A stretch of 64,000 nucleotides of DNA from Notamacropus eugenii (GCF_028372415.1 NC_092878.1:138400311-138464310); one strand, 5' to 3'. Counted from the first letter of the stretch, positions 21,890-32,510 are shown. A program made the numbers and translations. Notes: generated by a model not told the origin, from the letters alone.

Positions 21890-22855
21890 TTGAATTATGT
21901 TATTGATAAATGGTCAAAGGATATAGTTTTTCAATGAAGAAATCAAAATAATTTATAGTCATACAAAATGCTCTAAATTATTATTGATTAGAGAAACACA
22001 GATGAAAACAACCTTGAGATATCATTTTACACCTATCAGACTGGCTCAAATGATAGAAGAGGAAACAACATTGGACAGAATGTGGAAAAACTGAGACATT
22101 AATTCATTGCTGGTGGAATTGTGAACTGTTCCAACCATTTTGGAGAGCAATGTGGAATTATGCCCAAAGAGTTATTAAACTGCCTATGCTTTTTGACCCA
22201 GCAGTGCCACTACTGGGTCTATTTCCTAAGATGATTAGGGGAAAAAAGAAAATAACCTATTTTTCTCAAATGTTTATAGCAGCTCTCTTTCTGATGGCAA
22301 AGAACTGGAAATTGTGGGGATACCCATCAATTGGGGAACGACTGAACAAGTTGTAATATATGATTGTGATAGGATACTACTGTGCTATAAGAAATGATGA
22401 GCTCAATGATTTTAGAAAAACATGGAAATATGTGCAGGAAATAATGAAGAAGAAAATGATCGGAACCAAGAGAATATTATATACAGTAACAGCAATATCG
22501 TTTTAAGAGTGACTTTGAGCAACTAACTCATTTTGACTATTATAAGTACCCAAATTAACTATAAGGGATGCATGAAGAAAAATGGGCAGTCAGAGAAAGA
22601 ACTGATAAATAGAAGTAGGTATAGCATAATTTTACACATATTTGTAACTATTTGTGTCTAATGGTAGTCATCTCTAAGGCCAGGGTGAGGAGGGAAGAAA
22701 AAAATTCATATGATAATTTTGTTCTATATTTGAAAAGAATAGCAAGTTGTGTATGGTAGATTTGCAATTTTATGTACAATCAACTTTTGTCTTATGCTTT
22801 GTTATGGAAATGCTTGTTTTATCCCACAAATTAAAAATAAAATTAAAAATTATAT
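21890..22855 (+). mobile_element. L1 LINE 3' end (ORF2 C-terminus and 3' UTR)
   Basis: This is recognised from the ORF2 C-terminal region and the following conserved 3' sequence: 'ggaattatgcccaaagagtt', 'ttgacccagcagtgccacta', 'ctggaaattgtggggatacc' and 'ggaaccaagagaatattata'. The frame is disrupted by several stops. The copy is 5' truncated, as usual for L1, and ends at an AT-rich tail with a CATA microsatellite. It sits inside an L2 of the same orientation. Confidence 0.85.
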
Positions 22856-22920
22856 ATACATGTATACATGCACATACACAAACATATGTGTGTACGTGCA
22901 CACATACACATATATGTATA
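22850..22920. repeat. (TACA/CACA) microsatellite at the L1 tail
   Basis: 'tatatacatgtatacatgca' continues into CACATA units directly after the L1 A-rich end. Confidence 0.8.
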
Positions 22921-22929
22921 TTATCTTCT

Positions 22930-23062
22930 TAATTGCACTTGTGTAAGCTCCTTAAGGACAAGAATGGTTTGTTTGTTTCTTTGTTTGTTTCTTTTTTTTT
23001 AAATTCTCCAGTGCCTGGGTAGGCAATTAATAAGTATTTGTTAATTAATTGAATGGGTGGAT
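22930..23062 (+). mobile_element. L2 LINE 3' end, continuation of 21,168
   Basis: 'aagctccttaaggacaagaa' and 'tccagtgcctgggtaggcaa' are the L2 terminal domain, interrupted by a GTTT-rich stretch. It resumes the L2 broken by the L1 insertion. Confidence 0.65.
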
Positions 23063-23433
23063 GGACAGAATTAATATCCTGGATTCCATTCTGGATGTTT
23101 TTCCCCTGCAAAGGGTAAATGCTGAAGCATAAGATAAATGTAGTTATTTCTGGAATTATATACTTTCTAACATAACTGACATTCAAATTTCTTTAAGCGA
23201 CTCTCATTCTCTCTTATCCTCAGCAGAGTTTGAAACACATTTTGAGGTCTTCTAGTTCAGCATCTTCATTAAGCAAAGGTGCCCCCATGGTTCATCTTGC
23301 CTTAAAACGATTTCTGTTTTATTGGAATTCTTACTTGGCTGTTTCCTACAAAGTGTTGATTTTATGTCATTTTTACTTTAACAAAATCTAAGTAAAAAAT
23401 TCTCCTTTATGTACAATAAAAAAGAGTACTTAC
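23063..23433. other. EMCN intron next to the tail exon
   Basis: Unique sequence downstream (in the transcript) of the EMCN exon at 23,434. No repeat recognised. Confidence 0.5.
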
Positions 23434-23495
23434 TGGTCTCAGGAGATATTGTCTTGACAGTGAGAAGTTTAACACTTTCTTTATCTGATTGGGGC
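23434..23495 (-). CDS. EMCN: EMCN exon: conserved cytoplasmic tail
   Basis: The 62-base exon has an AG acceptor ('tttctaatgtaaatag') and a consensus donor 'gtaagtac'. With the split codon from the previous exon it encodes Q, then PQ and SDKESVKLLTVKTISPET, ending with one base of a serine codon. The SVKLLTVKTIS segment is, as far as I recall, near identical in all known endomucins and is the best anchor for the gene identity. It is the intracellular tail of a type I membrane sialomucin of endothelium. The neighbouring exons are 2,169 bases upstream and 10,869 bases downstream in the transcript. Entry phase 2 and exit phase 1 match both. Confidence 0.96.
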
Positions 23496-23626
23496 CTATT
23501 TACATTAGAAAGATAAAGTTAGCACCAAAAAATTAGCATGATTGATCTGTGCAGAAAAGTACATATTATGAAGAAAAAAACAACAGCTACTTATATGTAT
23601 CTACAGTAGATTCTACTTCTGTTTAT

Positions 23627-23672
23627 ACATGCACACACACACACACACACTCACACACACACACACACACAC
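23627..23672. repeat. (CA)n microsatellite
   Basis: About 20 CA units with one TCACA interruption. Confidence 0.95.
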
Positions 23673-23854
23673 AGAGTCTTCTTAGTCTGTGGTTAAACCA
23701 AACCAAAAAAAGATTCTATTCCATTCTGATACAAAAATATTGATCAGATGAAACAAAGACCAACATGAGCAAATTCAGAGTAAATGCTATAAAGTCTCCA
23801 GTACTAAAATAGAAAGTGAAGGAGATAGAAATGTTCCTATGGACCTGAGCATTT

Positions 23855-24110
23855 TCTGGGCACTTGACTCAATGGATAGAATGCCAGGCTTGGATTCAGG
23901 AAGACCCGAGTTCAAATTTGGCTTCAGATATTTAATAGATATGTGAGTCCAGGCAAGTTACCTACACTCTGTTTGCCTCTATAAAATGGGGATAATAATA
24001 GAACCTACCTTCCAGGGCTGTTTTGAGGAACAAATAGGGTGTTATTTGTAAAGTGCATAGTACAGTGATTGATACCTAGTAGATGCTAAATAAATGTATG
24101 TTATCTTCTC
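23855..24110 (+). mobile_element. THER1/MIR SINE, full length
   Basis: Runs from 'ctcaatggatagaatgccag' through 'ccttccagggctgttttgag' to 'agtagatgctaaataaatgt'. It lies in the 2.2-kb intron between two EMCN tail exons, antisense to the gene. Confidence 0.85.
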
Positions 24111-24519
24111 CCTCCTTTTCCTCTTCCTATCTTTATTCCAAAGTCTCCTTTCTTAGTTCATGTAGGCAGACATGCTGGGAAAGAGATTTTTTAAAAAGGT
24201 TTTTTGATACTCAAAAAAAAAAATGACAATAACCTTCTATGTTTCTCCCTTGAGATTAATTCAGCTTTGCAGCACTAGGTTTGTTATTTTCTTTTCTAAC
24301 TACTAAGGTCTTTTCTCTCTCTCCTTGACTTTAATGGCCAGCCTGTTTGCTTTTAACTATTTCATTATTTTATACAAAGACTCTGCAGCCCCAGAGTCAT
24401 TCCTGAAGATAAGGACATGCAGTTCAGCTTTCAAATATCATGTGCAATTGTTCTTTAAGCATGAATGCAGGGCTTTGTATAGTCTCATTTATATGTAGAT
24501 TTCCTTGGGCAAATTCTAA
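24111..24519. other. EMCN intron, unannotated
   Basis: Pyrimidine-rich but without a named repeat. Confidence 0.45.
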
Positions 24520-24730
24520 TATAGGAGCAAACATTTAAACGTAAAAGGGATCTTAACAATTCACTGAATTCAATACTCTAATTTTACAAATGAGGAAACT
24601 GAGGCTCAGAGAGGTTAAGCGATGTGGACAGGTTAAGGGATTTTCCCCCCAAACCCAATTCAATATTATAAGGTATGAGTTGGAATTCAAACCAAAGTCT
24701 AGCATATTCTCTACTATACCATACTATTTC
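24520..24730 (-). mobile_element. MIR-class SINE
   Basis: 'aaatgaggaaactgaggctc' and 'agagaggttaagcgatgtgg' are the reversed MIR core. Confidence 0.65.
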
Positions 24731-24949
24731 TCTTTTTTTCTTGTGGGGGTATCTTAATATCGAGAAATTTTCCTTTTTTCTCAGGATATTTTTTCTGGGT
24801 GTCTTTAATATGTTCCAACCCAGTATCCCTCTCTTTAAATATTCTTACCTTCTACAGAGAGTTTCTGTACAGCCTTAATTATTAGTTTGCCGAAGCCCAC
24901 ATAGTATGCTTTCTGTTCACTTCTGTATCCTCTGCCCTGTCCCCTTTTT

Positions 24950-25085
24950 TGCATTATCTTTTCCTAATAGATTGTAAGCTCTTTGAGGGTAGGGACTATT
25001 TTTCTTTTCTTTATTTATATCCCCAGAACTTAGAATGGTGCCTGGCATGCATTAGGCACTTAATAAATGTTTGTTGTGTTGTACT
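24950..25085 (+). mobile_element. L2 LINE 3' end
   Basis: A well kept terminus: 'agattgtaagctctttgagg', 'ggtgcctggcatgcattagg' and 'cacttaataaatgtttgttg'. Confidence 0.8.
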
Positions 25086-25089
25086 TCTG

Positions 25090-25235
25090 AAAAGAGAGGC
25101 ACATAGCTTACATTTCTGCATTTCAAGTTTTACAAAACACTTCCTTTACAACACTCCTCTTGAGATTGGAAGTAAAAATTATATTATAATTATCCTATTA
25201 ATGAGAAAATTGAGGGCCAGGGAATTTAAATAACT
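25090..25235 (-). mobile_element. MIR-class SINE fragment
   Basis: 'ttttacaaaacacttccttt' and 'atgagaaaattgagggccag' suggest reversed MIR. Confidence 0.5.
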
Positions 25236-25339
25236 GCCCCTTGGTTTTGTGCTAATATTTCAGTTGGGAGTTGCTCTCAGGTTTTCAGTCTTCAGACTTT
25301 TGTCTTTGTAACATACTTTTCCTTTTAAAAAGATAGACT

Positions 25340-25620
25340 TATAGGAACATAGATCTAGAATTATTTCAGAGGTCACATAGTCCAGTGCTTAGCTCAGTGT
25401 CTGGCACGCAATAGGCAATTAATAATAGTCAATAATAAATAGTTCATTGATTGATTTCTTGATGGTCCAACTTCCTCATTTTACAAATGAGGAAACTGAG
25501 AAGAAGAAAGGTAAAGTGATGTACCCAAGGTCACACATATAAGTGAACAAGACAAATAGAATTTGAACCCAGGTCCTCTGTGTATGAAGCCAATGATATT
25601 TCTATAAGTCCATGCCAACT
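25340..25620 (-). mobile_element. THER1 SINE split by a short L2 3' end
   Basis: The outer element is reversed THER1 ('aacatagatctagaattatt', then 'ttacaaatgaggaaactgag' and 'tgtacccaaggtcacacata'). At 25,389-25,465 it is interrupted by a plus-strand L2 terminus ('ttagctcagtgtctggcacg', 'taggcaattaataatagtca'). Confidence 0.65.
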
Positions 25621-25664
25621 CTTATCAGCCTACCCCTCAGCATTATAAACATGGCTGTACTTAC

Positions 25665-25689
25665 TGGTCAGTTCCATTGTCTGGTGTAC
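25665..25689 (-). CDS. EMCN: EMCN 25-base microexon
   Basis: The minus strand reads 'attgtattttattccag', then 25 bases, then the consensus donor 'gtaagtacag'. Joined to its neighbours it encodes G-TPDNGTD-Q, the juxtamembrane cytoplasmic link between the stop-transfer segment and SDKESVKLLTVKTIS. Other endomucins have a very similar GTPENGNDQ here. Entry phase 1 and exit phase 2 match both neighbouring exons. It is too short for ORF-based gene finding. Its donor starts with the same ten bases (TGACCA/GAGACCA followed by gtaagtac) as the next exon's donor region. Confidence 0.93.
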
Positions 25690-25714
25690 CTGGAATAAAA
25701 TACAATAGGTGATT

Positions 25715-25790
25715 TGTGTTAGAATCATAGAATTTTCTAGTTGGAAGGAACCTTAGAGACTTTTTTAGTCTAATCCCTGATGGCAGAAAG
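25715..25790 (-). mobile_element. THER1 SINE 3' end fragment
   Basis: 'ttagaatcatagaattttct' and 'agttggaaggaaccttagag' are the reversed therian 3' end. It begins only 25 bases beyond the EMCN microexon acceptor. Confidence 0.55.
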
Positions 25791-26650
25791 ACAAAATGAA
25801 ATATAACTGCAAAAACAGCATTAATGACAAAAAACCCTTGATTAACAGCTGCCAGCACCTAAGGAATGATTCTGTGTGGTTTCAGAATTCTGTATTGATG
25901 CTCTTAGAGCCAATTTATGATTTCTTATTCCCCATAAACTATTTCTTCAGGTTTGATTACCAATCATAGAGGAATTTCTGGGGTCCACCTGATTACACCA
26001 GATCCAAAGACCTTAGTTCCCAAACAATTAAGAGATTTCTGAGTTTTTCTTGTGGCCCCATGATTCCCTGCAGCTGTATGAGCATGCTGCCCATTATGGC
26101 ACGTTCTGCAAATATCTAATGTCATTCTAGTGCTTCCAGGCACAATGGATGAAATGACTTTCCAGACAGAAGAATTGGATTTTCCACTTTCTCCTTTGTG
26201 CATTTCTCCTGCTAGTGATGCAAATCATAGTCTTTGCTGAGCAGCAATACCACAAACTCCTGCTTGCAATTATCTCTCAAGGCAATGGTTGGAACTAGCC
26301 CCACAAAAATGTCACCCAAGATGATGCTGAAGTTAATAAAATGCAGCTAGGTCCTCAAATGTACTGGGATCCATCTGGTAGAAAACACATGGGGGCACAG
26401 AATTTTACTTTTGAATGGAGCATACTGACAAACAAACATAGCCTTGTCCCTTGCTTGGATCTCTGTATTTCACAAGGACCTTGTTTCTCTACTGTTCTCT
26501 TGTGAGGATTTTCTTTAGCCATCTTTCAAAAAGGACTTTTTTTTCTTGAATTCACATTTTTTTTTACCCTGCCTGAAGCTACATGGACTTTTCTGTACAC
26601 TTTTTCCTTCTTTCATTAAGTGCTTTCCCTCTGACATTAGTTCTCCTTTA
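25791..26650. other. EMCN intron, unannotated
   Basis: About 850 bases with no named repeat. The 79-codon minus-strand ORF at 25,964-26,203 has two Cys and four His but no zinc-finger spacing that I recognise. I do not call it a gene. Confidence 0.45.
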
Positions 26651-26654
26651 CTGT

Positions 26655-26815
26655 ATAAATATATATACATATATGCACACACATATGTATATATGTATTT
26701 ATATATACACACATACACAAGTGTGGTTGTGCATGTATACATGCACACACATATATGCAAGTATACATGTATGTGCATGTGTGTGTGGACTCACAGAGGT
26801 ACACACACACATGTG
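26655..26815. repeat. (TATA/CACA/CATG) microsatellite cluster
   Basis: Alternating purine-pyrimidine units over 160 bases, a Z-DNA-like composition. Three pseudo-ORFs arise from it. Confidence 0.85.
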
Positions 26816-27004
26816 CACCTGTGCTCTATGGGAACCAAGTTAAGCTTGTAACCTAATCCTTTTCCCCTCCCCAGAGACTAAAGTGGTGCAGAGTGGAAGA
26901 CGAATGTGCCTTCCATGTGTTGGGAGAAGGCGGAATGAGTTTGTATATTTGTGATTATACCTTCTAAACTAAATTCCTTTGTGAAACAATTGAGAGTGTT
27001 GAAT

Positions 27005-27060
27005 TCATATGTATGTATGTGTATATGTATACATACATACATAAATACATACACACATAT
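27005..27060. repeat. (TATG/CATA)n microsatellite
   Basis: GTATGTAT units, then ACATACAT units. It lies at the 3' terminus of the minus-strand RTE-clade element and may derive from its tail. Confidence 0.85.
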
Positions 27061-27632
27061 AGTTATTTGCATGTTGATTTCCTCCAGTGATTCAGATTGC
27101 AGTCTATCTATGCATGCCCATCCTTTGACAGTCTTGTCCATGTTCTTCCCAAAGCTGACCACCTAAACTCCACCCACCATGCTCAAAGTTCTCCTCATTT
27201 TGTCCTGAAACTATAAGAGTATCAACAGAACATCTGGCTGTCTACCAGTCATCTTTCATTTTTGTCATGGGAGCTGCCCATTATTTTCTTCTTGACATGT
27301 AATTTCTTAATTACATTCTTACTCCTCTTCTTTGAAATTTCTTATTGATTATGTGTTGCAGCCTGATCACACCCACCGTGTACCTCTCCATTATCTTTGT
27401 TGTTACAATACTCATTTTAGTTCTTCAGAAGCAGTGGTACACAGCTAAAGACCCCAATTAAGCACTCAAAATAAAATACTAGTGTTGAAAAATGGTCTTA
27501 TGTTCACATGGGAAGTTTGGGTTCACTAAAAGAGGAGATAAAATGGACAGTTCTGAGCATAATCCAGTCTGCTCTCCTTCATCTTTCCAACTCCGGGCCA
27601 AGGTCATTGTCCATGTGGATGGTCTGTCCCAG

Positions 27633-27678
<46 letters not shown>

Positions 27679-27680
27679 TA
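27633..27680. repeat. (ACATAT)7-8 hexanucleotide repeat
   Basis: Perfect ACATAT units inside the decayed RTE element. Confidence 0.95.
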
Positions 27681-28311
27681 ATGAAAAAAATTGTCATGGT
27701 GTAATATTCTAACTTCGTAATCCCCTATGAGATAGCTAATGTTTTCTTTAAGGCATTGAAACCATTCTTGAATCTTGATTAGCTCAAGAGGTTGATGACT
27801 CAAACTACTGACATAACTTTACCATTGCCTGGATATTGAAGAGTCAGGGGCAGTTCCTGGCGTGCTCTGATGTTTGACTGTTGGACCATGACAAGAAATA
27901 TTTTTCATCCATTTGGTCTTTAGAGAGGCCAGTCTCTTTTGAGTGATTACATTTTTCTTGTTTAATTCACATATTGATTGCTCTCATAAAGTTTTTTTAA
28001 TAGGTTGAAGAGTAAACATGTAGATCAATAGTCACCGATGTACTTATATTTGACTTACTTTTTATGATTCTAACAATATATTTTCCATCCTTTTGGCTTC
28101 TTCCCCTTATTTAGAAACCTTGCAAATCAGTCCCTTAATGTTCTTGTAATTGTATGACCTCCAGTGTAATCTTCTCTCTTTATATTTGCTCAATATAGCT
28201 GCTTTTCTCTTTTTCATTCTCTGTAGTGCCATTTTTTCCTCTTCTGAAAACATTTCAGAGACTGTGGTGTTAGTTCCAATAATAGTGAATCCATCATCTT
28301 TGATGGAGAAA

Positions 28312-28560
28312 AAGTTAATAAACATTTATTAAGAGATGGAGGCTGCAAAGAAAGGCAACAGATAGTCCCTATTCTCAAAGAGCTCATGATGTAACGGTGG
28401 ACAGGGGTACATGATGAAAACCTGAAGCTGGTGGGAAATGATAAGGTGGCTGTCACGGGGCCCTTAAAAAAGGAGAATCTTGAAGGAACTCTCTGAGGTC
28501 TGCTCTCCACTCTCTCCAATCAGGAAGAGGAAGGGATTGCAGGGGAAAGAGGTGCTGAGG
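28312..28560 (-). mobile_element. L2 LINE 3' end inside the RTE remnant
   Basis: 'aataaacatttattaagaga', 'aggcaacagatagtccctat' and 'caaagagctcatgatgtaac' are the antisense L2 terminus. The part beyond about 28,420 is only loosely similar. It separates two RTE reading-frame blocks. Confidence 0.5.
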
Positions 28561-29035
28561 AGGTGTGAGTTTCAGAATCGATGAAATTTTTCAGGATGTT
28601 GAATTTCTGGAGATTACAATGAAGTCCAGGGGAGCAACTGGGTGGAAAACCGTTCTTGAGACAATTGGTTATTAGCATATCTTGCCACATTTCCTTTTTA
28701 TCTGTCTTTCCATTTTGCTGTCTTTCTTTGCTTTATATTTCTCTGCTCATAAACATGCATTGTTCTTCTTCAGAAAATTTGCAAGATGAGTTTATATTTT
28801 CATCTAGCATTGCCTTTGGTGGCTATCTCTCTACATCTTATGCAAATAATTCAAATGTCTTCAGACTAAGACCAGGCTTTTCTGGTCTCCTTGTGGAAAG
28901 TAATTTATTTTGGTTAAACTTCTGTATGAAGTTATTATAGTTGGTATTGATGTCAGTTCTGTTGTCCATTTCTCATATTTTTGAAATAATTCAGGGTTTC
29001 ATATCATATCAATATAATTTTCTCACTATTATTTC

Positions 29036-29437
29036 CTGTTCTTGTTTTCTCTTCTTGTTCTTCATCTTGTTGCCATTCTCCTTCTCTTTCTCCTTGTTTG
29101 TCTTTCTTCTTTTTCACCTTCTTCCTCTTCTCCTCTTCTTTCTTCTCCTCCTCCTCCTCCTTCTTTTTATTTTCTTCTTCCTTTTCTCCTCCCCCTTTCT
29201 TCATCTTCTTATTTTTCTTCTCCTCCTCTTCCTACTCCTTTTTCTTTCTTCTCCTCCTTCTCGTCTTCCTCCTTCTCCTCCTCCTCCTCCTCCTCCTCCT
29301 TCTTCTTCTTCTTCTTCTTCTTCTTCTTCTTCTTCTTCTTCTTCTTCTTCTTCTTCTTCTTCTTCTTCTTCTTCTTCTTCTTCTTCTTCTCCTTCTTCTT
29401 TTTCTTCTTCATCTCCCTCTCCTCCTCCTTCTTCACA
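29036..29437. repeat. 400-base polypyrimidine tract with (TTC)31 core
   Basis: The plus strand is almost purely C and T. It starts as irregular CTT/CCT, becomes (CTC)n at about 29,270-29,297, then about 31 perfect TTC units to 29,391, then TTC/CCT decay. The 133-, 121- and 183-codon 'ORFs' here only translate the repeat. Confidence 0.97.
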
Positions 29438-30130
29438 TTCTGATTTTAACTCCAAATCAATGATCTACTGTACAGAGTTGATTCAGGCATAACTCCTATA
29501 CTGATAACAGGTCTTTTCCTAACTGTGAAAATAAATCCAGTTGTGTTTTATAGGTTATTATTTAATGTTCTCCACATCCATTGCTCATTGACACTTTCAT
29601 AAAAAAATGAAGTGTTCATGATATCGAGGTGTGAGTCTTTTTTCATCATCCATAAGCCTTTGAACTCATTCATTTCTCTCATTGGTGTATAAATTGCAAT
29701 AATTTTTTCATGGTAGTCTTTTTATAAATATTTATCATTAGCATTGCAACATATCATTATTATACAAAATGTTTCTTGTAGTTTTTGTGAATATCATAAA
29801 GTCCACCACACCAATTCCTTTTTTTTTAGAAACTTCTCCTAGGAGTACCTATGAACCCAATGAATTTGATGTAACTGCAACTTTTTTTTTCTGGTTTTGC
29901 TTATAGTAAGACTGTCAATATTGATATGATTCAGCTCTGCTGGAAATGTACTTAGCTATTTCACTAGAGTCTCATATTTCAAGTGCCAGCAGTCAAATTG
30001 AAATCTTTATTGGTCTAAAAACTCTGTGATTCCCACCATTTCCCCACCATCACATAGAAGCAGAATGGAGCTACACAGAACTGAAAGAAATTTTAATTTT
30101 CTTCATTTAATGGGCTACTATGTGCTCTCC

Positions 30131-30754
30131 TTTCCCCATCATTGGCAGATGTCCAGACCACTTGTGCTGTACCTCTCTGAAATTAAATAATTGATCCTTG
30201 GAAAACAGACTCAGTCTGTCACTCAGCCATATTTGAGGCATTTCCAATGTGGTACAAACTGCCAAAACTTGTGCTCTGCTGACGAAGTCTGCAAGAACCC
30301 AAGGTCACCTCTATGCCAGGATAAGGCATGGAAGAGGATTTTATGGAGGATTATAGCCCAGAGGGGGAAAAGGAAAAATAAACCAACTATTCAAAATAAT
30401 TGATTCTCACTACAGAGAAACAATATAAACAAGCTGAAGCATAACAGCTCTATTTTTTCTACCTTTCTGACTCATAGAAGTTAAGTATTAAAAATCTGAA
30501 TGTCTCACAAGTACTTTCTAAAGATTTTATTGTTTTGTTTAGTATGCTTATCACAAACACAGAAAAGTCATACTCAGATTATTAATAGCTTCATTTCAAA
30601 CTGGACCAACATATTCATTGATTTTAAATGGTCCTGAATAGTTTTCCTCATTTGAATTGACTTTCCCATTACAATTGCAAATGCAGTTATTTTTTTAACC
30701 ATTTAGATCATAACACAGACGTATCCACAATTTTGTGAATGCCCACATTATCTA
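30131..30754. other. EMCN intron, unannotated
   Basis: No repeat or gene signal recognised. Confidence 0.45.
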
Positions 30755-30900
30755 GGCAGCTAATCAATAATCATTTGTTAAGTGCCTACTATGAGCCAGG
30801 CAATATTCTAGTCTCTGAGAATCTTATTATTATTCATAGAACTCTCATTATTATAGTTCACTCTGTATTTTTTACATGTATTATCTCATTTGATATGCTC
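30755..30900 (-). mobile_element. L2 3' end and adjoining MIR-like sequence
   Basis: 'gtgcctactatgagccaggc' is the antisense L2 terminus. 'tgtattatctcatttgatat' after it is MIR-like in reverse. Confidence 0.5.
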
Positions 30901-31199
30901 AGTCACCCCTCCGTGGAAGAGTAGACTCTCAAAAGTCAGAGGGAATCTTCGAAATCACCTGACTATACCCATTCTTGAGCAGGAGATCCTTTTACAAGAT
31001 CCGCAGCAAGTGAATATCCAGGTTCCACTTGGTTTCTGTGTCTCTACAAATCTTTACTATTTGCTAAGACATTTCACTTATGCACAATTTTAATCACTAA
31101 AAAAAATATTACCTCACATTAAGCCTAAATTGGACTCTGCAGTTTTCACAATTATGTCCTTTTGATCTAGGTAGAACATATCCAATCTGTCTTCCCCAT

Positions 31200-31340
31200 G
31201 TGAGGAATTACTCTTATGTTATAGATGTGGAAACTGAAGCCCAAAGAGATTCAATGATTTGCCCAAGGCCACAAAGGAAGTGGCGATTCAAGACTTGAGC
31301 TAAGATCTTTGGATTTCAAGCACAATGCTTTGTTCCTTAT
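31200..31340 (-). mobile_element. MIR-class SINE
   Basis: 'gatgtggaaactgaagccca' and 'tttgcccaaggccacaaagg' are the reversed core. Confidence 0.65.
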
Positions 31341-32280
31341 GTAATGTCATCAGATTTTACAGAGAACCAACAGGATGGATTTTGCTTACTTATGGAGAAA
31401 TCTCACCCACATACTTGAAGAGTTTATTAATTCCTGGTGTTCAATGGTCTAATGATAGCCATGCTGCAACTTCTACTTTTTCTCTCCAAATTAAACATTA
31501 TTCAGATAATGTTGACTAATTTTGTGATTACTCATTTATCTGTAAGATGTGTTATGTTACACATGTTTATGTCCTTAAGTTTAAACTTTTTTTGGAGGGA
31601 GCTGTTCTGAGACTCCTAGTCCATAGATACATATCCTCATTTGCAGGAAAAAATTAACTTATTTTTAGATCCTCAGATGAAAACCACTTTGTCAGTCTCA
31701 AAGTTTTGACTGATGAATTCAGCTTCTCATTCTTCACTTACATATTGACAATGCCCACCGACTTTATCGAGGTTATTTGGTTTCCCATGAAAGGCAGAAT
31801 TGACTGCTTGGGAGCTAAAGGAAATTAAACCAATTTATGAAAATGCTATCCCTTCCACCTCTTGGAAAATGTTTAAGGAAACACATTTTAGGTGATCTTA
31901 AGGATTCTTCTCAAGAAGGGTGGAAAAGATTGATTTGTTTTCTCCTTGTTTCTCACAGAGAGTTGAAATGAATATGGCAGGTTTTCCTTGACAGTTTTAA
32001 CTTGGACTTTCTCTTCCTCAAACCATTTGTGTGCCCTCCAGCCATTGATTAGTCCCAGGAATTGCATTTGTGAGTTAGCTAGTAACACTTCACCAGCTGG
32101 CAGGGCCCAGAACACTGTGGTTTTGTATGTCATATAAAAATAATTGCTATTGATTTTTCTACATCTGATAATGGTTTGGTAGGCTTTTCTTCAATGAAAT
32201 ATTTGGTATCAAGGGTGCTATTTTATGCGATATTTAAAAAATAAATGTCAAATGAAAACCCCATTCCTTTGAAATACAGG
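31341..32280. other. EMCN intron, unannotated
   Basis: An open minus-strand frame of 81 codons at 31,888-32,133 (start MTYKTTVFWALPAG) has no recognised domain and does not sit between usable splice sites in the EMCN phase. Nothing else is recognised. Confidence 0.4.
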
Positions 32281-32284
32281 GCTC

Positions 32285-32510
32285 CTGGTTAGAATCAGAG
32301 ATTTAGAGTTAGAAAGATTGTGACTGAGTCAAATTGAGATAGAAAGTGATTGAGTCAAATCCCTTTATTTTACAGATGAGGAAACTGAGACTCAAAGAGG
32401 ATAAATTACTTGCTCCCAATCATACAACTGAGGAAGTGTCTGAGGTAGGATTTAAACTCAGGTATCCCTAACTCCAAGTCTAGCACTCTATACATTATGT
32501 GGTAATACTG
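32285..32510 (-). mobile_element. THER1 SINE with internal 20-base duplication
   Basis: 'ttagaatcagagatttagag' opens the reversed copy. 'gactgagtcaaattgagata' and 'gattgagtcaaatcccttta' show a short internal tandem duplication. 'acagatgaggaaactgagac' follows. Confidence 0.7.

Larger units (their letters stand above)
27062..30130 (-). mobile_element. RTE-clade LINE (CFDP2/Bov-B type), decayed
   Basis: Translated fragments on the minus strand follow the order of an RTE polyprotein. The endonuclease C-terminal part is at about 29,460-29,680 (MNEFKGLWMMKK, then LDIMNTSFFYESVNEQWTW, then LCTVDH). The linker is at 28,650-28,930. The start of the reverse transcriptase is at 28,214-28,325 (MFSEEEKMALQRMKKRKAA). 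The family sequence usually continues GPD; here it is frameshifted. A C-terminal segment near 27,080-27,200 reads GRTWTRLSKDG. Every domain is broken by stops and frameshifts, so the copy is dead. It is interrupted by an L2 piece at 28,312 and a polypyrimidine tract at 29,036. It is a different family from the RTE at 48,327. It lies in the 7.2-kb EMCN intron in the same orientation as the gene. The N-terminal border is uncertain by about 150 bases. Confidence 0.72.

Noticed and set aside
25964..26203. 79-codon minus-strand ORF with Cys and His residues
   Set aside because: The Cys/His spacing fits no zinc-binding motif I recognise, and there is no splice context in the gene's phase.
28941..29492. 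183-codon plus-strand ORF
   Set aside because: It translates the polypyrimidine CTT/CTC tract, giving runs of Leu, Phe, Ser and Pro. It is a repeat product, not a gene.
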